A stretch of DNA of 64,000 nucleotides from Nocardia huaxiensis. GTDB taxonomy: Bacteria; Actinomycetota; Actinomycetes; Mycobacteriales; Mycobacteriaceae. Below, piece after piece: positions 31,240 to 40,518 of this stretch. The stretch lies in the NCBI RefSeq assembly GCF_013744875.1, contig NZ_CP059399.1:2108001-2172000 (forward strand), given 5' to 3'. Below the pieces are notes generated by a model. It saw only the letters and a list, made by a program, of their open reading frames with translations. It did not search any database and was not told the DNA's origin. The first letter of the stretch is position 1. Every line of letters starts with the position of its first letter. Made by a program: the position numbers and the translations under genes.

Positions 31240-32760
31240 TCAGGCGGGTTGGGGGAGGGGTTCGGTGCCGGGCATCGCGCGGGCTGTCACGACGCGGTGG
31301 ACCAGAACGCCCGCGAGCAGCGTCACGAGCACGAAAAGTGGTGCGGCCCAGAGCATCCACCAGCCGCCGCCCTGCGGGGTGTAGATCTCCGGCCGGGGCC
31401 AGGCCAGATTGACGGCCATGCCGAGACCCCACAGCACCGCTCCGATATTGACCGCCAGACCCCAGCGGCCCAGGCTGAACAGCGGGGTGCCGTCGGTATC
31501 GGATACCTGGAAACCGGTGGTGCCCTTGATCCTTCGCACCAGCAGCGGCGTGGTCACCATGGCGTAGGCCAGATAGATGGTGACGATGCAGACGCTGGCC
31601 AGCGTCGCGAAGATCGCCGCATTGCCGAGGTTCAGCACCAGCAGCCCGATGCCCAGCACCCCGATCACCACGGCCGGCAGCACCGGTGTCCTGTAGCGCG
31701 GATGCACCGTCGCCAGCTGCCGGGCGAACGGCAGCTTGCCGTCGCGGGCCATGGAGAACATGAGCCGCGATCCCGCCGTCTGAATCGCCAAGGTGCACAC
31801 CGTGATCGCGCAGGCCACGCAGGCCAGCACCACCTTGCCCGCCGGGGTGCCGAGTTTGGCGGTGATCACGTAGCCCAGGCCCTCCGAGGCGAGCGCGCCG
31901 TCGGACAGGCTGGGCGCGGCCATGAGCGCACCGAGCAGAATGAGCCCGCCACCCAGCGCCGAGACCGTCAGGGCGCTCAGAATCGTGCGCGGCGCGACCT
32001 GCCGGGGATTCACGGTTTCCTCGGAAAGCTCACCGGCGGAATTGAATCCGACCATCACATAGGCGGCCATCAGGCCCGAGACCAGGAAGGCGGCCCAGTA
32101 CGGTCCGGGCGCGGCCTGATCGGTCTGCAGCACCACGCCCGGTCCACGCTCGGCGCTCGTGAAGAACAGCGCGATCACCGCGGCCACGCCGACGATCTCG
32201 ATGGTCACGCCGATGGAGTTGATCCGCGACATGAGGTCGATGCCGATGACATTGATGGTGGTGGTGAAGGCCAGCAGAATGCTGCCCAGCAGCACCGCGT
32301 TCATGGCCCCGTCGTGCGAGGTCAGCGCGGTGTCGGTGCCGACGAGCTGGAAGCCGTCCCAGATCGAGGGCAGCACCACCTGCAGTGCGATGGCCGCCGC
32401 GGCGGCGGTCACGATCTGGGCGATGATCATCATCCAGCCCGCGAACCAGCCCACCAGTTCACCGCCCAGGCGGCGCGCCCACTGGTAGATGGCGCCCGAA
32501 ATCGGGTACCGCGCAGCAAGTTCGGCGAAGTTCAGGGCAACGAGCAGCTGTCCGGCGAAGACCAGCGGCCAGGTCCAGAAGAAGGAGGCGCCGCCGAAAG
32601 AGTAACCGAGACCGAAGAATTGGAAGATCGTGGTGAGGATGGAGACGAAGGAGAAACCGGCGGCGAAGGAGGCGAAGCGGCCGAGTTTGCGGTGCAGGAC
32701 GGGCTGATACCCGAAGCTGGCGAGGTCCGCGCCCTCGGCGCTGGTATCGGTGGCAACCAT
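31240..32760 (-). CDS. APC-family permease of the guanidine/urea operon
   Basis: 506 residues from ATG, with about 12 hydrophobic segments and the APC signature near the first helix (FASFAAGFSFVSILTTIFQFFGLGYSFGGASFF). It belongs to the amino-acid/polyamine/organocation superfamily of permeases that regularly precede urea-carboxylase-associated genes. It is the first gene of the five-gene minus-strand operon and is divergent from a TetR gene. Likely role: uptake of guanidine, urea or a related compound. Specificity cannot be read from sequence. Confidence 0.88.
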   Translation of the reverse strand: MVATDTSAEGADLASFGYQPVLHRKLGRFASFAAGFSFVSILTTIFQFFGLGYSFGGASFFWTWPLVFAGQLLVALNFAELAARYPISGAIYQWARRLGGELVGWFAGWMMIIAQIVTAAAAAIALQVVLPSIWDGFQLVGTDTALTSHDGAMNAVLLGSILLAFTTTINVIGIDLMSRINSIGVTIEIVGVAAVIALFFTSAERGPGVVLQTDQAAPGPYWAAFLVSGLMAAYVMVGFNSAGELSEETVNPRQVAPRTILSALTVSALGGGLILLGALMAAPSLSDGALASEGLGYVITAKLGTPAGKVVLACVACAITVCTLAIQTAGSRLMFSMARDGKLPFARQLATVHPRYRTPVLPAVVIGVLGIGLLVLNLGNAAIFATLASVCIVTIYLAYAMVTTPLLVRRIKGTTGFQVSDTDGTPLFSLGRWGLAVNIGAVLWGLGMAVNLAWPRPEIYTPQGGGWWMLWAAPLFVLVTLLAGVLVHRVVTARAMPGTEPLPQPA

Positions 32761-32788
32761 GGCGGATCTTTCGGCGAGCGGCGAATAA

Positions 32789-32894
32789 CTATCGAGTGAA
32801 AGGTTTCCAGTCGCGACCGCTCCGCCGGTGACGCCGATGTATCCGTTCCGTGGCCCGGCGTAACTTCTGCATTTCCGGTATTTCTATCGAGTGA
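32789..32894. promoter_or_regulatory. Repeated 11-base box between permease and TetR genes
   Basis: CTATCGAGTGA occurs at 32789-32799 and again at 32884-32894 in the 192-base divergent gap; around the second copy TTTCT and AGAAA form short dyad arms. These are candidate operator sites for the TetR protein. I looked for a guanidine-I (ykkC) riboswitch in the permease leader and recognised none. Confidence 0.4.
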
Positions 32895-32952
32895 CAGAAA
32901 ACTCACCGAGTGCCGAAACCGGTGGTGACACCGCGTAGGCCAGAATGATCAG

Positions 32953-33609
32953 GTGACGCAAATCGGACCGGGACGGCCCAGGCTGGAAGCCCGGCGCAGA
33001 GCCGGGCAGACGCCGCGCGCCGAAATCCTCGACGCGGCGGCCGAACTGTTCACCACCAAGGGGTACGGCAGCACCTCCACCCGGGGCATCGCCGACGCGG
33101 TCGGCATCCGGCAGGCGTCGCTGTACCACCACTTCGCGTCCAAGGACGACCTGCTCGACGCTCTGCTCGAGGAAACCATCACGGGCGCACTGGAACTCGC
33201 CGATCGCCTTGCCGCGGATCCCGCACCCGCCGCCGTGCGCCTGTATGCGCTGGCCTGGTTCGATGTGAGCCAGCTGTGTGCGTCCCGATGGAACCTGGGT
33301 GCGCTGTACCTACTCCCGGAACTGCGCAGCGAACGCTTCGCCGTCTTCCGGGAACGCCGCGACGAGCTGCGCCGGCACTACGAGCAGCTGGCCGCCGCCG
33401 TCGCAGTGGAAGCCGGCGGCGGCGTCCCCGGTGTGGAGCTGCTCCCGTTCCGGCTCGTCGAATCCGTCATCAATATCCGCTCGGACGAAGGTGATTCACC
33501 CGAGTACGCCGAGCACCTCATCCCCGAAGCCATCCTGCGCCTGCTCGGCCGACAGGGTGACATGGCGGAAACGCGCTCGGCCGCACTCGAATTGGCGGGA
33601 CGGGACTAA
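32953..33609 (+). CDS. TetR-family regulator of the guanidine/urea operon
   Basis: 218 residues from a GTG start. The N-terminal basic tail leads into the TetR helix-turn-helix ([53 protein letters not shown]). The rest is an all-helical ligand domain unlike other known classes. Divergent from the permease operon, with a repeated box between them, so local autoregulation and repression of the operon is the simplest model. Its 3' end overlaps the convergent TerD-type gene by 4 bases. Confidence 0.85.
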   Translation: MTQIGPGRPRLEARRRAGQTPRAEILDAAAELFTTKGYGSTSTRGIADAVGIRQASLYHHFASKDDLLDALLEETITGALELADRLAADPAPAAVRLYALAWFDVSQLCASRWNLGALYLLPELRSERFAVFRERRDELRRHYEQLAAAVAVEAGGGVPGVELLPFRLVESVINIRSDEGDSPEYAEHLIPEAILRLLGRQGDMAETRSAALELAGRD

Positions 33610-35117
33610 GCCTTGCCCTTCGAGGTGCCCCACTTGAGCTCCCAGCGGTAGGTCTGGTCCACGGCCAGCTTGCCCCAGAAGCGGTGCCCCTGGGGTGGGC
33701 GGACGAAGACGCCTTCACGGCGAACCACCAACTCGCCGTTGATGTTCTCGATGAGGGCCAGCACCATTTCGCGGGAATCGTCGACGCAGCCGCTCACCTC
33801 CATCTCGATGGGCGGCGAATTGCGCGGGTAGAGCGTGGCGGTGGCGTGCACGTTCCGGAAGTCCTCCGCGCCCTCGTACAGCGAGGCGAACACCAGGATG
33901 CGGCGGAACTGCTGCGTGTGATCGAGGTTGATGGACAGGTTCTCGCCCGAGGCGCTCGCACCCGACCGGTCGTCCTGATCGAGCTCGATGAACGGCGCAC
34001 GATGCAGGTTGCCCATGGCATCGAGCGGGCTGATGCAGCCCTTCGAACCATCGGTCAGCTCCCAGAAGCAGCACAGATCCAGATCCAGCCCGCCGTTCCC
34101 GCCACGCTTGCGACCGAACAGGCCACTGGACGCACCCGGCACCATCCAGTTCAGGTTCACCCGCATGATGCCGCCGTTCGCACCCTGCTTGGTCAGCGAC
34201 ACCGCGGGCGATTCCTTGGTCAGCGAGATCTTGCCCCCGGACGGCGGCATATTCGGCTGCGGCGGAATCGGATTCGGCTGCCCGAACTGGGCGGGCGGCG
34301 GGGGAAAGCCGCCCTGCCCGGCTCCGAAAGGTTGCGTGGGCGGCGGCGGATAACCGCCTGCCGCGAATGCCGGGTCCGGATAGGGCTGCTGGCCCGGCTG
34401 TCCGTACTGGCCCGGAGGAGGCGGAGGCGGGTTGAACCCCTGCGGCTGCCCGTACGCCGGTTGCTGCTGACCGAAATTCGGCGGTGGCGGGGGCATAGCG
34501 CCCTGCTGCTGGCCGAAGGTCGGCGGCGGTGGGGTAGCGCCCTGCAGCTGAGCGTAATTCGGCGGCGGTGGGGGAGGAGTCGGCTGGGAGTGCTGTTGCG
34601 GGGCGGGGGCATCGTCGACGGAGATGCCGAAATCTGTTGCCAGACCGGCCAATCCGGAGGCGTAGCCCTGGCCGACGGCGCGGAACTTCCAGGCGCCCTG
34701 GCGGCGGTAGAGCTCGCCGAGGACGAAGGCGGTCTCCGAGGAGGCGTCGGTGCTGTCGAAGCGCGCGAGTTCCGCGCCGCTGGCCGCATCCACCAAACGC
34801 ACGTGCAGGCCCTGCAATTGGGCGAAGGTGCCGCCATCGGCGGAGGCGGCGATGACGATGGTCTCGATCTGCGGTTCCACCTGCGACAGGTGCACCGACA
34901 GGGCGTCGACGACCTGCGCGCCCGGCCGCTTGCCCTCGTGCCGCACGGCGCCCGAGGCATGCGCGGGCTGGTTGTAGAAGACGAAATCGCTGTCCGAGCG
35001 CACCCGTCCGCCGGCCAGCAGCAGCGCCGACGCATCGGCATCCACCGGTCCGGACTGCCAGCCCAGTTCGACACGGACCGCGGACGCCGCCACCGGTACG
35101 TTGGAGCCCTTCATCAT
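33606..35117 (-). CDS. TerD-type stress protein with two TerD-like domains and a Pro/Gln-rich linker
   Basis: 503 residues from the ATG at 35117 (the next codon is also ATG). N-terminal TerD-like domain (~1-180): [18 protein letters not shown], the [26 protein letters not shown] calcium-binding region, and [23 protein letters not shown] linker of about 130 residues is made of PPPPP/GQQQ/YGQP repeats. A second TerA/TerD-like domain (~315-503) reads VNLNWMV... [18 protein letters not shown]... [15 protein letters not shown]. Tellurium-resistance proteins of this type act in stress responses, often calcium-dependent. No other ter genes are adjacent. Confidence 0.85.
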   Translation of the reverse strand: MMKGSNVPVAASAVRVELGWQSGPVDADASALLLAGGRVRSDSDFVFYNQPAHASGAVRHEGKRPGAQVVDALSVHLSQVEPQIETIVIAASADGGTFAQLQGLHVRLVDAASGAELARFDSTDASSETAFVLGELYRRQGAWKFRAVGQGYASGLAGLATDFGISVDDAPAPQQHSQPTPPPPPPNYAQLQGATPPPPTFGQQQGAMPPPPPNFGQQQPAYGQPQGFNPPPPPPGQYGQPGQQPYPDPAFAAGGYPPPPTQPFGAGQGGFPPPPAQFGQPNPIPPQPNMPPSGGKISLTKESPAVSLTKQGANGGIMRVNLNWMVPGASSGLFGRKRGGNGGLDLDLCCFWELTDGSKGCISPLDAMGNLHRAPFIELDQDDRSGASASGENLSINLDHTQQFRRILVFASLYEGAEDFRNVHATATLYPRNSPPIEMEVSGCVDDSREMVLALIENINGELVVRREGVFVRPPQGHRFWGKLAVDQTYRWELKWGTSKGKA

Positions 35118-35192
35118 CGACACGTCTCTCAACGTATCCGATACCGGCGCGGCCTCCCAGTCCACCGCGGAAACTTCGGACAGCGGCCTTCC

Positions 35193-36926
35193 TTACAGCA
35201 GTTTCAGGTTGTGGGTGACGTTCTTGGCGACTTCGGCGGCATCGCCGTCGAGGATCATCTTGGCCTGGCTGAGGGTGAATCCGGTGGCGGTTTCCGCGGG
35301 CACGTGCGCGGGCAGGGCCAGGGCGTAGGAGTCGACCAGCACGTCCAGCACGACCGGGCCGTCCCTGTGCTGTAGTGCCGCCCGCACGGCCGAGCGCAGG
35401 TCGCCCGGATCCTCCACGCGAATGCCGGTGGCGCCCATGGCTTCCGCGACCTTGCTGAAGTCCGGATTGCGGAAGTCGGTGCCGTACGGGACGAATCCCG
35501 CCTCCTGCTGTTCCAGATGCACGAAATCCAAACTGGCATTGTTCAATACGACCTGCACGACCGGTGTCTTGCGCTGCACCTGGGTGAGCAGATCGCCGAG
35601 GCCGAGCATGGTGAAACCGCCGTCCCCGCACAGCGCGATGGTCTGACGGCCCTTGAAGGCCATGGCCGCGCCGAAGGCATTGGGTGCGGCATTGGCCATG
35701 GAGGCCCAGCTGAACGAACCCATGAGCCGGCGGTTCGGGCCCAGGTCGAGGTGGTGCGAGGCCCAGATGACGGCGGTGCCGGTGTCGGCGAAGAAGAGCG
35801 CGTCGTCGTCGGCTTCTTCGTTCAGGATCGACGCCAGGTACTCCGGCCGGATCGGTTTCGTCTTCGGGCCCGCGTCCACGTAGTGGTTGAGCCGCTTGCG
35901 CGAACGCTCGGTGAGCTTGACGCACTTGTCCAGAAAACGGCTGTCGCTCTTGACTTCCACCAGCGGCAGCAGCGCGTCCACCGTGGCCTCCACATCGCCG
36001 AGGACCGCCAGCTCCAGCGGAATCCGGCGGCCCAGATGCCCCGGATCGCGGTCCACCTGCACCACTTTCACCTTGCCGTGCGGCAGGAACTGGGTGAACG
36101 GGAAGTCGGTGCCGAGCATGAGCAGCACATCGCACTTGTTGATGGCGTCCCAGCAGCCGCCGTAGCCGAGCAGGCCGGTCATGCCGACCGCGTTCGGGTT
36201 GTCGTACTCCAGCCACTGCTTGCCCTTGAGTGAGTAGCCCACGGGCGCTTGCAGTTTCCGGGCCAGCGTGCGGACCTGCGCACCCGCGTCCGCGCAGCCG
36301 TCGCCGCCGAAGATGGCGACCTTGTTCGCGGAATTGATCAACTGCGCCATGGCGGACAGGTCCGCGGCATTGGCCGGTCCCGGTTTGGTGGCCGGAAGTG
36401 GTACGCGCAGTGGCACTTTCGGAGCGTCGAGGACGGCGATATCGCCGGGCACCGAGATCACCGTCGGCCCGCGTTCGGCCAGCGCGACGGTCACCGCATT
36501 GCCGACCACATGATGCAGCTGCGCCGGATTCACGATGCGGCCGATATAGCGTGCGGCGACGTCGAAGAACTTGTACGGGTTCAATTCCTCCAGGGTCTGG
36601 CTGTCCATCACCCCGGTCTCGGTGTCACCGGCGATGGCGATGACGGGCGCGCGCTCTTTGCGGGCATCCATCAAACCGTTGATGAGGTGCGCGGTGCCCG
36701 GACCGGCCGTGCCGCAGACCGCCACCGGCCGCCCGGTGAGCAGGGCGTCGGCGACCGCCGCGAACACGCCGTACTCCTCGTGCCGCACGTGCACGAAATC
36801 GATGGACCCATTGCGTCGCAGCGCGTCGATGACCGGGTTGAGGGCGTCGCCAACGATGCCGTAGCACCGCTGCACGCCCGCCGAGACCAGCATTTCCCAC
36901 ATGCCGTCGGCAACGTTCTTGCCCAT
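35193..36926 (-). CDS. poxB: Pyruvate oxidase / ubiquinone-type pyruvate dehydrogenase (ThDP enzyme)
   Basis: 577 residues from ATG, the usual length. ThDP-enzyme layout: N-terminal PYR domain with VRHEEYGVFAAVADALLTGRPVAVCGTAGPGTAHLINGL (catalytic Glu in HEE), a central FAD-binding-type domain, and a C-terminal PP domain with the ThDP motif GDGGFTMLGLGDLL...NN. The C-terminal tail (KMILDGDAAEVAKNVTHNLKLL) resembles the membrane-activation helix of PoxB. Expected reaction: oxidative decarboxylation of pyruvate to acetate and carbon dioxide, electrons to the quinone pool. Monocistronic by spacing; the promoter is in the 160-base gap shared with the divergent MFS gene. Confidence 0.88.
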   Translation of the reverse strand: MGKNVADGMWEMLVSAGVQRCYGIVGDALNPVIDALRRNGSIDFVHVRHEEYGVFAAVADALLTGRPVAVCGTAGPGTAHLINGLMDARKERAPVIAIAGDTETGVMDSQTLEELNPYKFFDVAARYIGRIVNPAQLHHVVGNAVTVALAERGPTVISVPGDIAVLDAPKVPLRVPLPATKPGPANAADLSAMAQLINSANKVAIFGGDGCADAGAQVRTLARKLQAPVGYSLKGKQWLEYDNPNAVGMTGLLGYGGCWDAINKCDVLLMLGTDFPFTQFLPHGKVKVVQVDRDPGHLGRRIPLELAVLGDVEATVDALLPLVEVKSDSRFLDKCVKLTERSRKRLNHYVDAGPKTKPIRPEYLASILNEEADDDALFFADTGTAVIWASHHLDLGPNRRLMGSFSWASMANAAPNAFGAAMAFKGRQTIALCGDGGFTMLGLGDLLTQVQRKTPVVQVVLNNASLDFVHLEQQEAGFVPYGTDFRNPDFSKVAEAMGATGIRVEDPGDLRSAVRAALQHRDGPVVLDVLVDSYALALPAHVPAETATGFTLSQAKMILDGDAAEVAKNVTHNLKLL

Positions 36927-37088
36927 AACACTCCTCTCGAGGGGAGAGCAAATGTCTAGCAGCCGGTGGTTTTCTCCCGACCCTACGCGCCGAAGCTAGA
37001 CTCGGACAGGTTCCGCGTGCCTTGAACGCGGTCCAGCTAATGTGCAGCACCATGGTTCTGGACGGTTGTCTCTGAGCAGTGGGAGCGG

Positions 37089-38720
37089 ATGATGACGGAA
37101 GCGGAGCTGGAAGCGGCAGTGCCCATGGGCCGTAAGAAATGGTTCGCCCTGGGTGTGCTCGCGCTCGGACTGTCCATGGTGGTGCTCGACGGCACCATCG
37201 TCTCGGTCTCGCTCCCCGTCATCATCGGCGACCTCGACCTGAATTTCACTCAGGCGCAGTGGATCACCAGCATCTACGCGGTGGTGCTGGCCGCCCTGCT
37301 CATCACCAGCGGACGGCTCGGCGACCGGCTCGGCCGGCGCAATATGTTCGCCCTCGGCGTGCTCGTCTTCCTGGCGGGCAGCGTGCTCGCGGCCATGGCG
37401 ACCTCGATCTGGCCGCTGATCCTGGGCCGCGTGGTGCAGGGCATCGGCGCGGCCGGGGTCATGCCCGGCACGCTGGCCACCATGAACGCCATCTTCCGCG
37501 GACGCGATCGCATCATCGCCTTCGCGGTCTGGGGATCGGTCATCTCCGGCGTCGCCGCCATCGGCCCGCTGCTCGGCGGTTGGATCACCACCTACTACAC
37601 CTGGCCCTGGATCTTCCTGGTGAATATCCCGCTGGGTGTGCTGGTCCTGATCGGCCTCATCCTGTTCGTCCCCGAAACCCGTATGGGCAAGGCCGCCCCC
37701 GGCCTCGATGTGGACGGATTCCTGCTCAGCGCAGCCGGTTTCGCCCTGCTGGTCTTCGCCTTGATCGAAGGCCAGACCTACGGCTGGTGGAAGCCGCTGC
37801 ACGAATTCCCCCTGGCGGGGTGGACCTGGCCCGTCACCGCGCCGATTTCCCCGATCCCGGTCCTGCTGGCCCTGGGGGTGCTGTGCCTGGTCCTCTTCAT
37901 CCGCTGGGAGCAGCACCGCAATCTGATCGGCCGCTCCGCCCTGCTGGACCCCGCCCTGTTCAAGATCAAGAGCTTCCGGTGGGGCAATATCACCGCCTTC
38001 GCCGTGGCCCTGGGCGAATTCGGCCTCCTGTTCGTGCTGCCCCTGTTCATGGTGAATGTGCTCGGTCTCTCGACGCTCGGCGCGGGGTATGTCCTCGCCG
38101 CCATGGCCGTCGGCGCGTTCCTGGCCGCGGGTATAGCCGAAGGGCTGGTCCACAAGTTCGGCCCGGTCCGCGTGGTCCAGATCGGCCTGGCCATCGAAGC
38201 CGTGGCCATCGCCCTGGCCGCCCTCGTCGTCACCCCCGACATCTCCGGTTGGTGGCTGGCGATCCTGCTCTTCGGCTACGGCGTCGGCCTGGGCATGGCC
38301 TCGGCCCAGCTCACCGGCGCCGTCCTGGCCGACGTGCCGACGGTCGCGTCCGGCCAAGGCTCCGCCACCCAGAGCACGGTCCGCCAGGTGGGTTCCGCTT
38401 TCGGCACCGCGGTCATCGGCGCGCTGCTGTCGGTCTCGCTCGGCCACGACCTCACCAAGCAGCTGGATACGGTCCCCAACCTCTCGGCCGAAACCGTCGA
38501 CACCCTCGCCACCGCCACCCGCGAATCCGCCGGTGGCGCCATCGCGGGCGTTCGCGACCACGACCACGCCGGTCCCATCCTCGACGCCCTCTGCCGCGGC
38601 TTCACCGACGCCACCCGCACCACGCTGCTCGCGGCCGCGCTGTTCCTGCTGCTCGGCCTGGCCGCCGCCACTCGAATCCCCAACAGCCCCAGGGCAACCG
38701 GCGACGCCGTCAGTCGATGA
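37089..38720 (+). CDS. MFS multidrug exporter, DHA2 (14-TM) family
   Basis: 543 residues from ATG (a second ATG follows at once); GGGAGCGG lies just upstream. About 14 hydrophobic helices. Signature sites of the EmrB/QacA group: LDGTIVSVSLPVI in TM1, motif A (TSGRLGDRLGRRNMF) between TM2 and TM3, and motif C-like GVAAIGPLLGGWI in TM5. Predicted proton-driven export of hydrophobic drugs or a native metabolite. Divergent from poxB. The 3' end overlaps the convergent Nudix gene by 11 bases. Substrate unknown. Confidence 0.9.
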   Translation: MMTEAELEAAVPMGRKKWFALGVLALGLSMVVLDGTIVSVSLPVIIGDLDLNFTQAQWITSIYAVVLAALLITSGRLGDRLGRRNMFALGVLVFLAGSVLAAMATSIWPLILGRVVQGIGAAGVMPGTLATMNAIFRGRDRIIAFAVWGSVISGVAAIGPLLGGWITTYYTWPWIFLVNIPLGVLVLIGLILFVPETRMGKAAPGLDVDGFLLSAAGFALLVFALIEGQTYGWWKPLHEFPLAGWTWPVTAPISPIPVLLALGVLCLVLFIRWEQHRNLIGRSALLDPALFKIKSFRWGNITAFAVALGEFGLLFVLPLFMVNVLGLSTLGAGYVLAAMAVGAFLAAGIAEGLVHKFGPVRVVQIGLAIEAVAIALAALVVTPDISGWWLAILLFGYGVGLGMASAQLTGAVLADVPTVASGQGSATQSTVRQVGSAFGTAVIGALLSVSLGHDLTKQLDTVPNLSAETVDTLATATRESAGGAIAGVRDHDHAGPILDALCRGFTDATRTTLLAAALFLLLGLAAATRIPNSPRATGDAVSR

Positions 38721-39105
38721 GATCGAGGTCGCGCAGGCGCTGGAAGACCAGCAGCGAACCGGGCGCGACCTCGGGCATGGCCGCGTATTCGGCCAGGGTG
38801 AACCAGCGCAGCTCGGCGATTTCGCTGGTGGGGCGCGGGGTGCCGGTGAGGTCGGCGGTGAAGCAGGTCATGTGCAGGTGCGTGCCGGGGGCGTGGCCGT
38901 ACGCCTCGGCTTCGAAGATGCCCAGTTCGGTGACGGCGGTGACGCCGACGCCCAGCTCCTCGCGGATCTCGCGATGCAGGGCGGATTCCGGGGTTTCGCC
39001 CGGATCGATCTTGCCGCCGGCCATGTAGAAGACGGTTTTGCCGGTGGAGCGTGTTTGGAGCAGGCGACGATCTCGGATGTGGGCCAGTGCCGCGGTGCGA
39101 ATCAC
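38710..39105 (-). CDS. Nudix hydrolase
   Basis: 131 residues from GTG. The Nudix box is complete: GKIDPGETPESALHREIREE followed by LGV, with all conserved Gly, Arg and Glu positions. The small single-domain form is like MutT/ADP-sugar-type housecleaning enzymes. Substrate not predictable. It lies 21 bases below a small membrane protein gene on the same strand. Confidence 0.92.
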   Translation of the reverse strand: MIRTAALAHIRDRRLLQTRSTGKTVFYMAGGKIDPGETPESALHREIREELGVGVTAVTELGIFEAEAYGHAPGTHLHMTCFTADLTGTPRPTSEIAELRWFTLAEYAAMPEVAPGSLLVFQRLRDLDLID

Positions 39106-39126
39106 GGGGTCAAGCCTAGCCAGGTG

Positions 39127-39651
39127 TTAGCGGGTGGGCGGGGCCAGCTTCCAGTGGCGGGACAGGGCCTCGGCGATGTCGGGGAGGACGGTCACCGGGA
39201 CGCGTTTGTGGCGGAGCATGGTGCGGATTTCATTGACCTGCTCGCGCTTTCGCATGTCGTAGGCATTCGCGACCGGACGCAGCACCGGGGGAATGGACAG
39301 CAGGATCAGTTCGCCGTGCAGTTCGTCGCCGCCATTGAGATCCAGAGCCAGTGACCAGCGGGACTTTTCGTCGAGCGTGAACCGTCCGGCCACCACCCGG
39401 TCCCAGGCGATGGTGTCGGCGGTCCAGGGGGTGCGGCGGACGATGGCGTCCTCGGTGAGTTCCACCGAGTCGCGGCGGAACAGGGCGATCAGCAGAGCCA
39501 GGCCCGCGAATGCGCCCAGCAGCAGGCCGGTGAACACCCGCCCCAGTCCGAAGAAGGTGACGGTCGCGCCGGAGATCAGCGCGATCGTCACCACCGCCGT
39601 CAGGGCGTAGAGGGCTGTTCGCCGCCCGGAGACCACGCCCGCTCGCACCAT
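39127..39651 (-). CDS. Small membrane protein with PH-like cytoplasmic domain
   Basis: 174 residues from the ATG at 39651, with GGGAGG about 9 bases upstream (an earlier in-frame TTG is less likely). Two hydrophobic helices at ~11-58 are followed by a beta-rich domain (SVELTEDAIVRRTPWTADTIAWDRVVAGRFTLDEKSRWSLALDL) typical of bacterial PH-like membrane proteins in actinobacteria. It may be co-transcribed with the encapsulin genes upstream (50-base gap). Function unknown. Confidence 0.75.
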   Translation of the reverse strand: MVRAGVVSGRRTALYALTAVVTIALISGATVTFFGLGRVFTGLLLGAFAGLALLIALFRRDSVELTEDAIVRRTPWTADTIAWDRVVAGRFTLDEKSRWSLALDLNGGDELHGELILLSIPPVLRPVANAYDMRKREQVNEIRTMLRHKRVPVTVLPDIAEALSRHWKLAPPTR

Positions 39652-39701
39652 TGTCAACGCACCTCCCGCATATGCTGCGGGTTACCGTACCGGCCGGTGC
39701 G

Positions 39702-40499
39702 TCAGGCCTCCAGCGCGACGGCCGCTTCCGCCGTGTACACCAGGAAGGTCAGCGATTCCTGGAAGTACAGCTGCACCGATTCGGCATCGTGTGAGAGATA
39801 GCCGATGGACAGGTCCTGGCCGATCTGCAGATCGAAATCGCCGCCGCGCGTGGACAGTGCGAACGCGCCGTCGATGGCCGGGGCCCAGATGATCTCGCCG
39901 TCGATGAGCCGCTCGATATGGGTGCGGATCGGGTGGCCGTGATCGGAGGTCTCGCTCACCGCGGTGTAGAGGTCCGCGGACAGCAGCACCGAGTACGGGC
40001 CGTCCACACCGGCCAGGCGCAGCTTGCTCAGCGCCTGCGCGATGGCCTCCGGGGCCAGGCGCGGGTCACCGGGCAGCTTCACCGGCTCGCACGAGGAACC
40101 CGACCGGATACCGGTGATACCGGCCGCCGGATAGCCCTCGAAAATGGCGCGGTCCTCGGCGAAGGCGACCTTCTTGGCGGCCTCCTTGACCGCGTCCAGA
40201 TCGGTGTCGCGCGCGCCGCGTTCCACATTGTCGAGCTCCTCGCGCGAAAGCCGGAACGGCACCCGCAGTTCCACCAGCGGGACCACGACACGCTGCCGGG
40301 CCTGCACCCCCTCGCCGGGGGAATCGATGGTGGCGGAGCGGCCGGTGCCGACCGCGTTGTAATCCGCGCCGTGCGGACCCGACAGATCGACCACGCGCCG
40401 ACCGGCGATGTGCCGCTTGAAGGTTCGGGTCGCCTCCTCCTCGATGGCCGCCCAGGCCTCGGAGGTGATCGGCGCGAGTTCGCGGTGGAGGTTGTTCAT
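39702..40499 (-). CDS. enc: Encapsulin nanocompartment shell protein (family 1)
   Basis: 265 residues from ATG, the standard length. HK97-fold encapsulin sequence: MNNLHRELAPITSEAWAAIEEEA, then RVVDLSGPHGADYNAVGTG, then VQARQRVVVPLVELRVPFRLSREELDNVERGARDTDLD, AEDRAIFEGY, and the C-terminal QDLSIGYLSHDAESVQLYFQESLTFLVYTAEAAVAL. It should form a T=1, 60-subunit shell that holds the DyP peroxidase encoded 19 bases upstream. Confidence 0.95.
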   Translation of the reverse strand: MNNLHRELAPITSEAWAAIEEEATRTFKRHIAGRRVVDLSGPHGADYNAVGTGRSATIDSPGEGVQARQRVVVPLVELRVPFRLSREELDNVERGARDTDLDAVKEAAKKVAFAEDRAIFEGYPAAGITGIRSGSSCEPVKLPGDPRLAPEAIAQALSKLRLAGVDGPYSVLLSADLYTAVSETSDHGHPIRTHIERLIDGEIIWAPAIDGAFALSTRGGDFDLQIGQDLSIGYLSHDAESVQLYFQESLTFLVYTAEAAVALEA

Positions 40500-40518
40500 G
40501 CTGTTGGCTCCTATCGCT

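Noticed and set aside
32761..32952. Guanidine riboswitch before the permease
   Set aside because: Read by eye on the minus strand, no conserved ykkC/guanidine-I pattern was recognised; only the repeated boxes were found.
33684..35375. Plus-strand frame over the TerD and poxB region
   Set aside because: Antisense to two clear genes with good domains.
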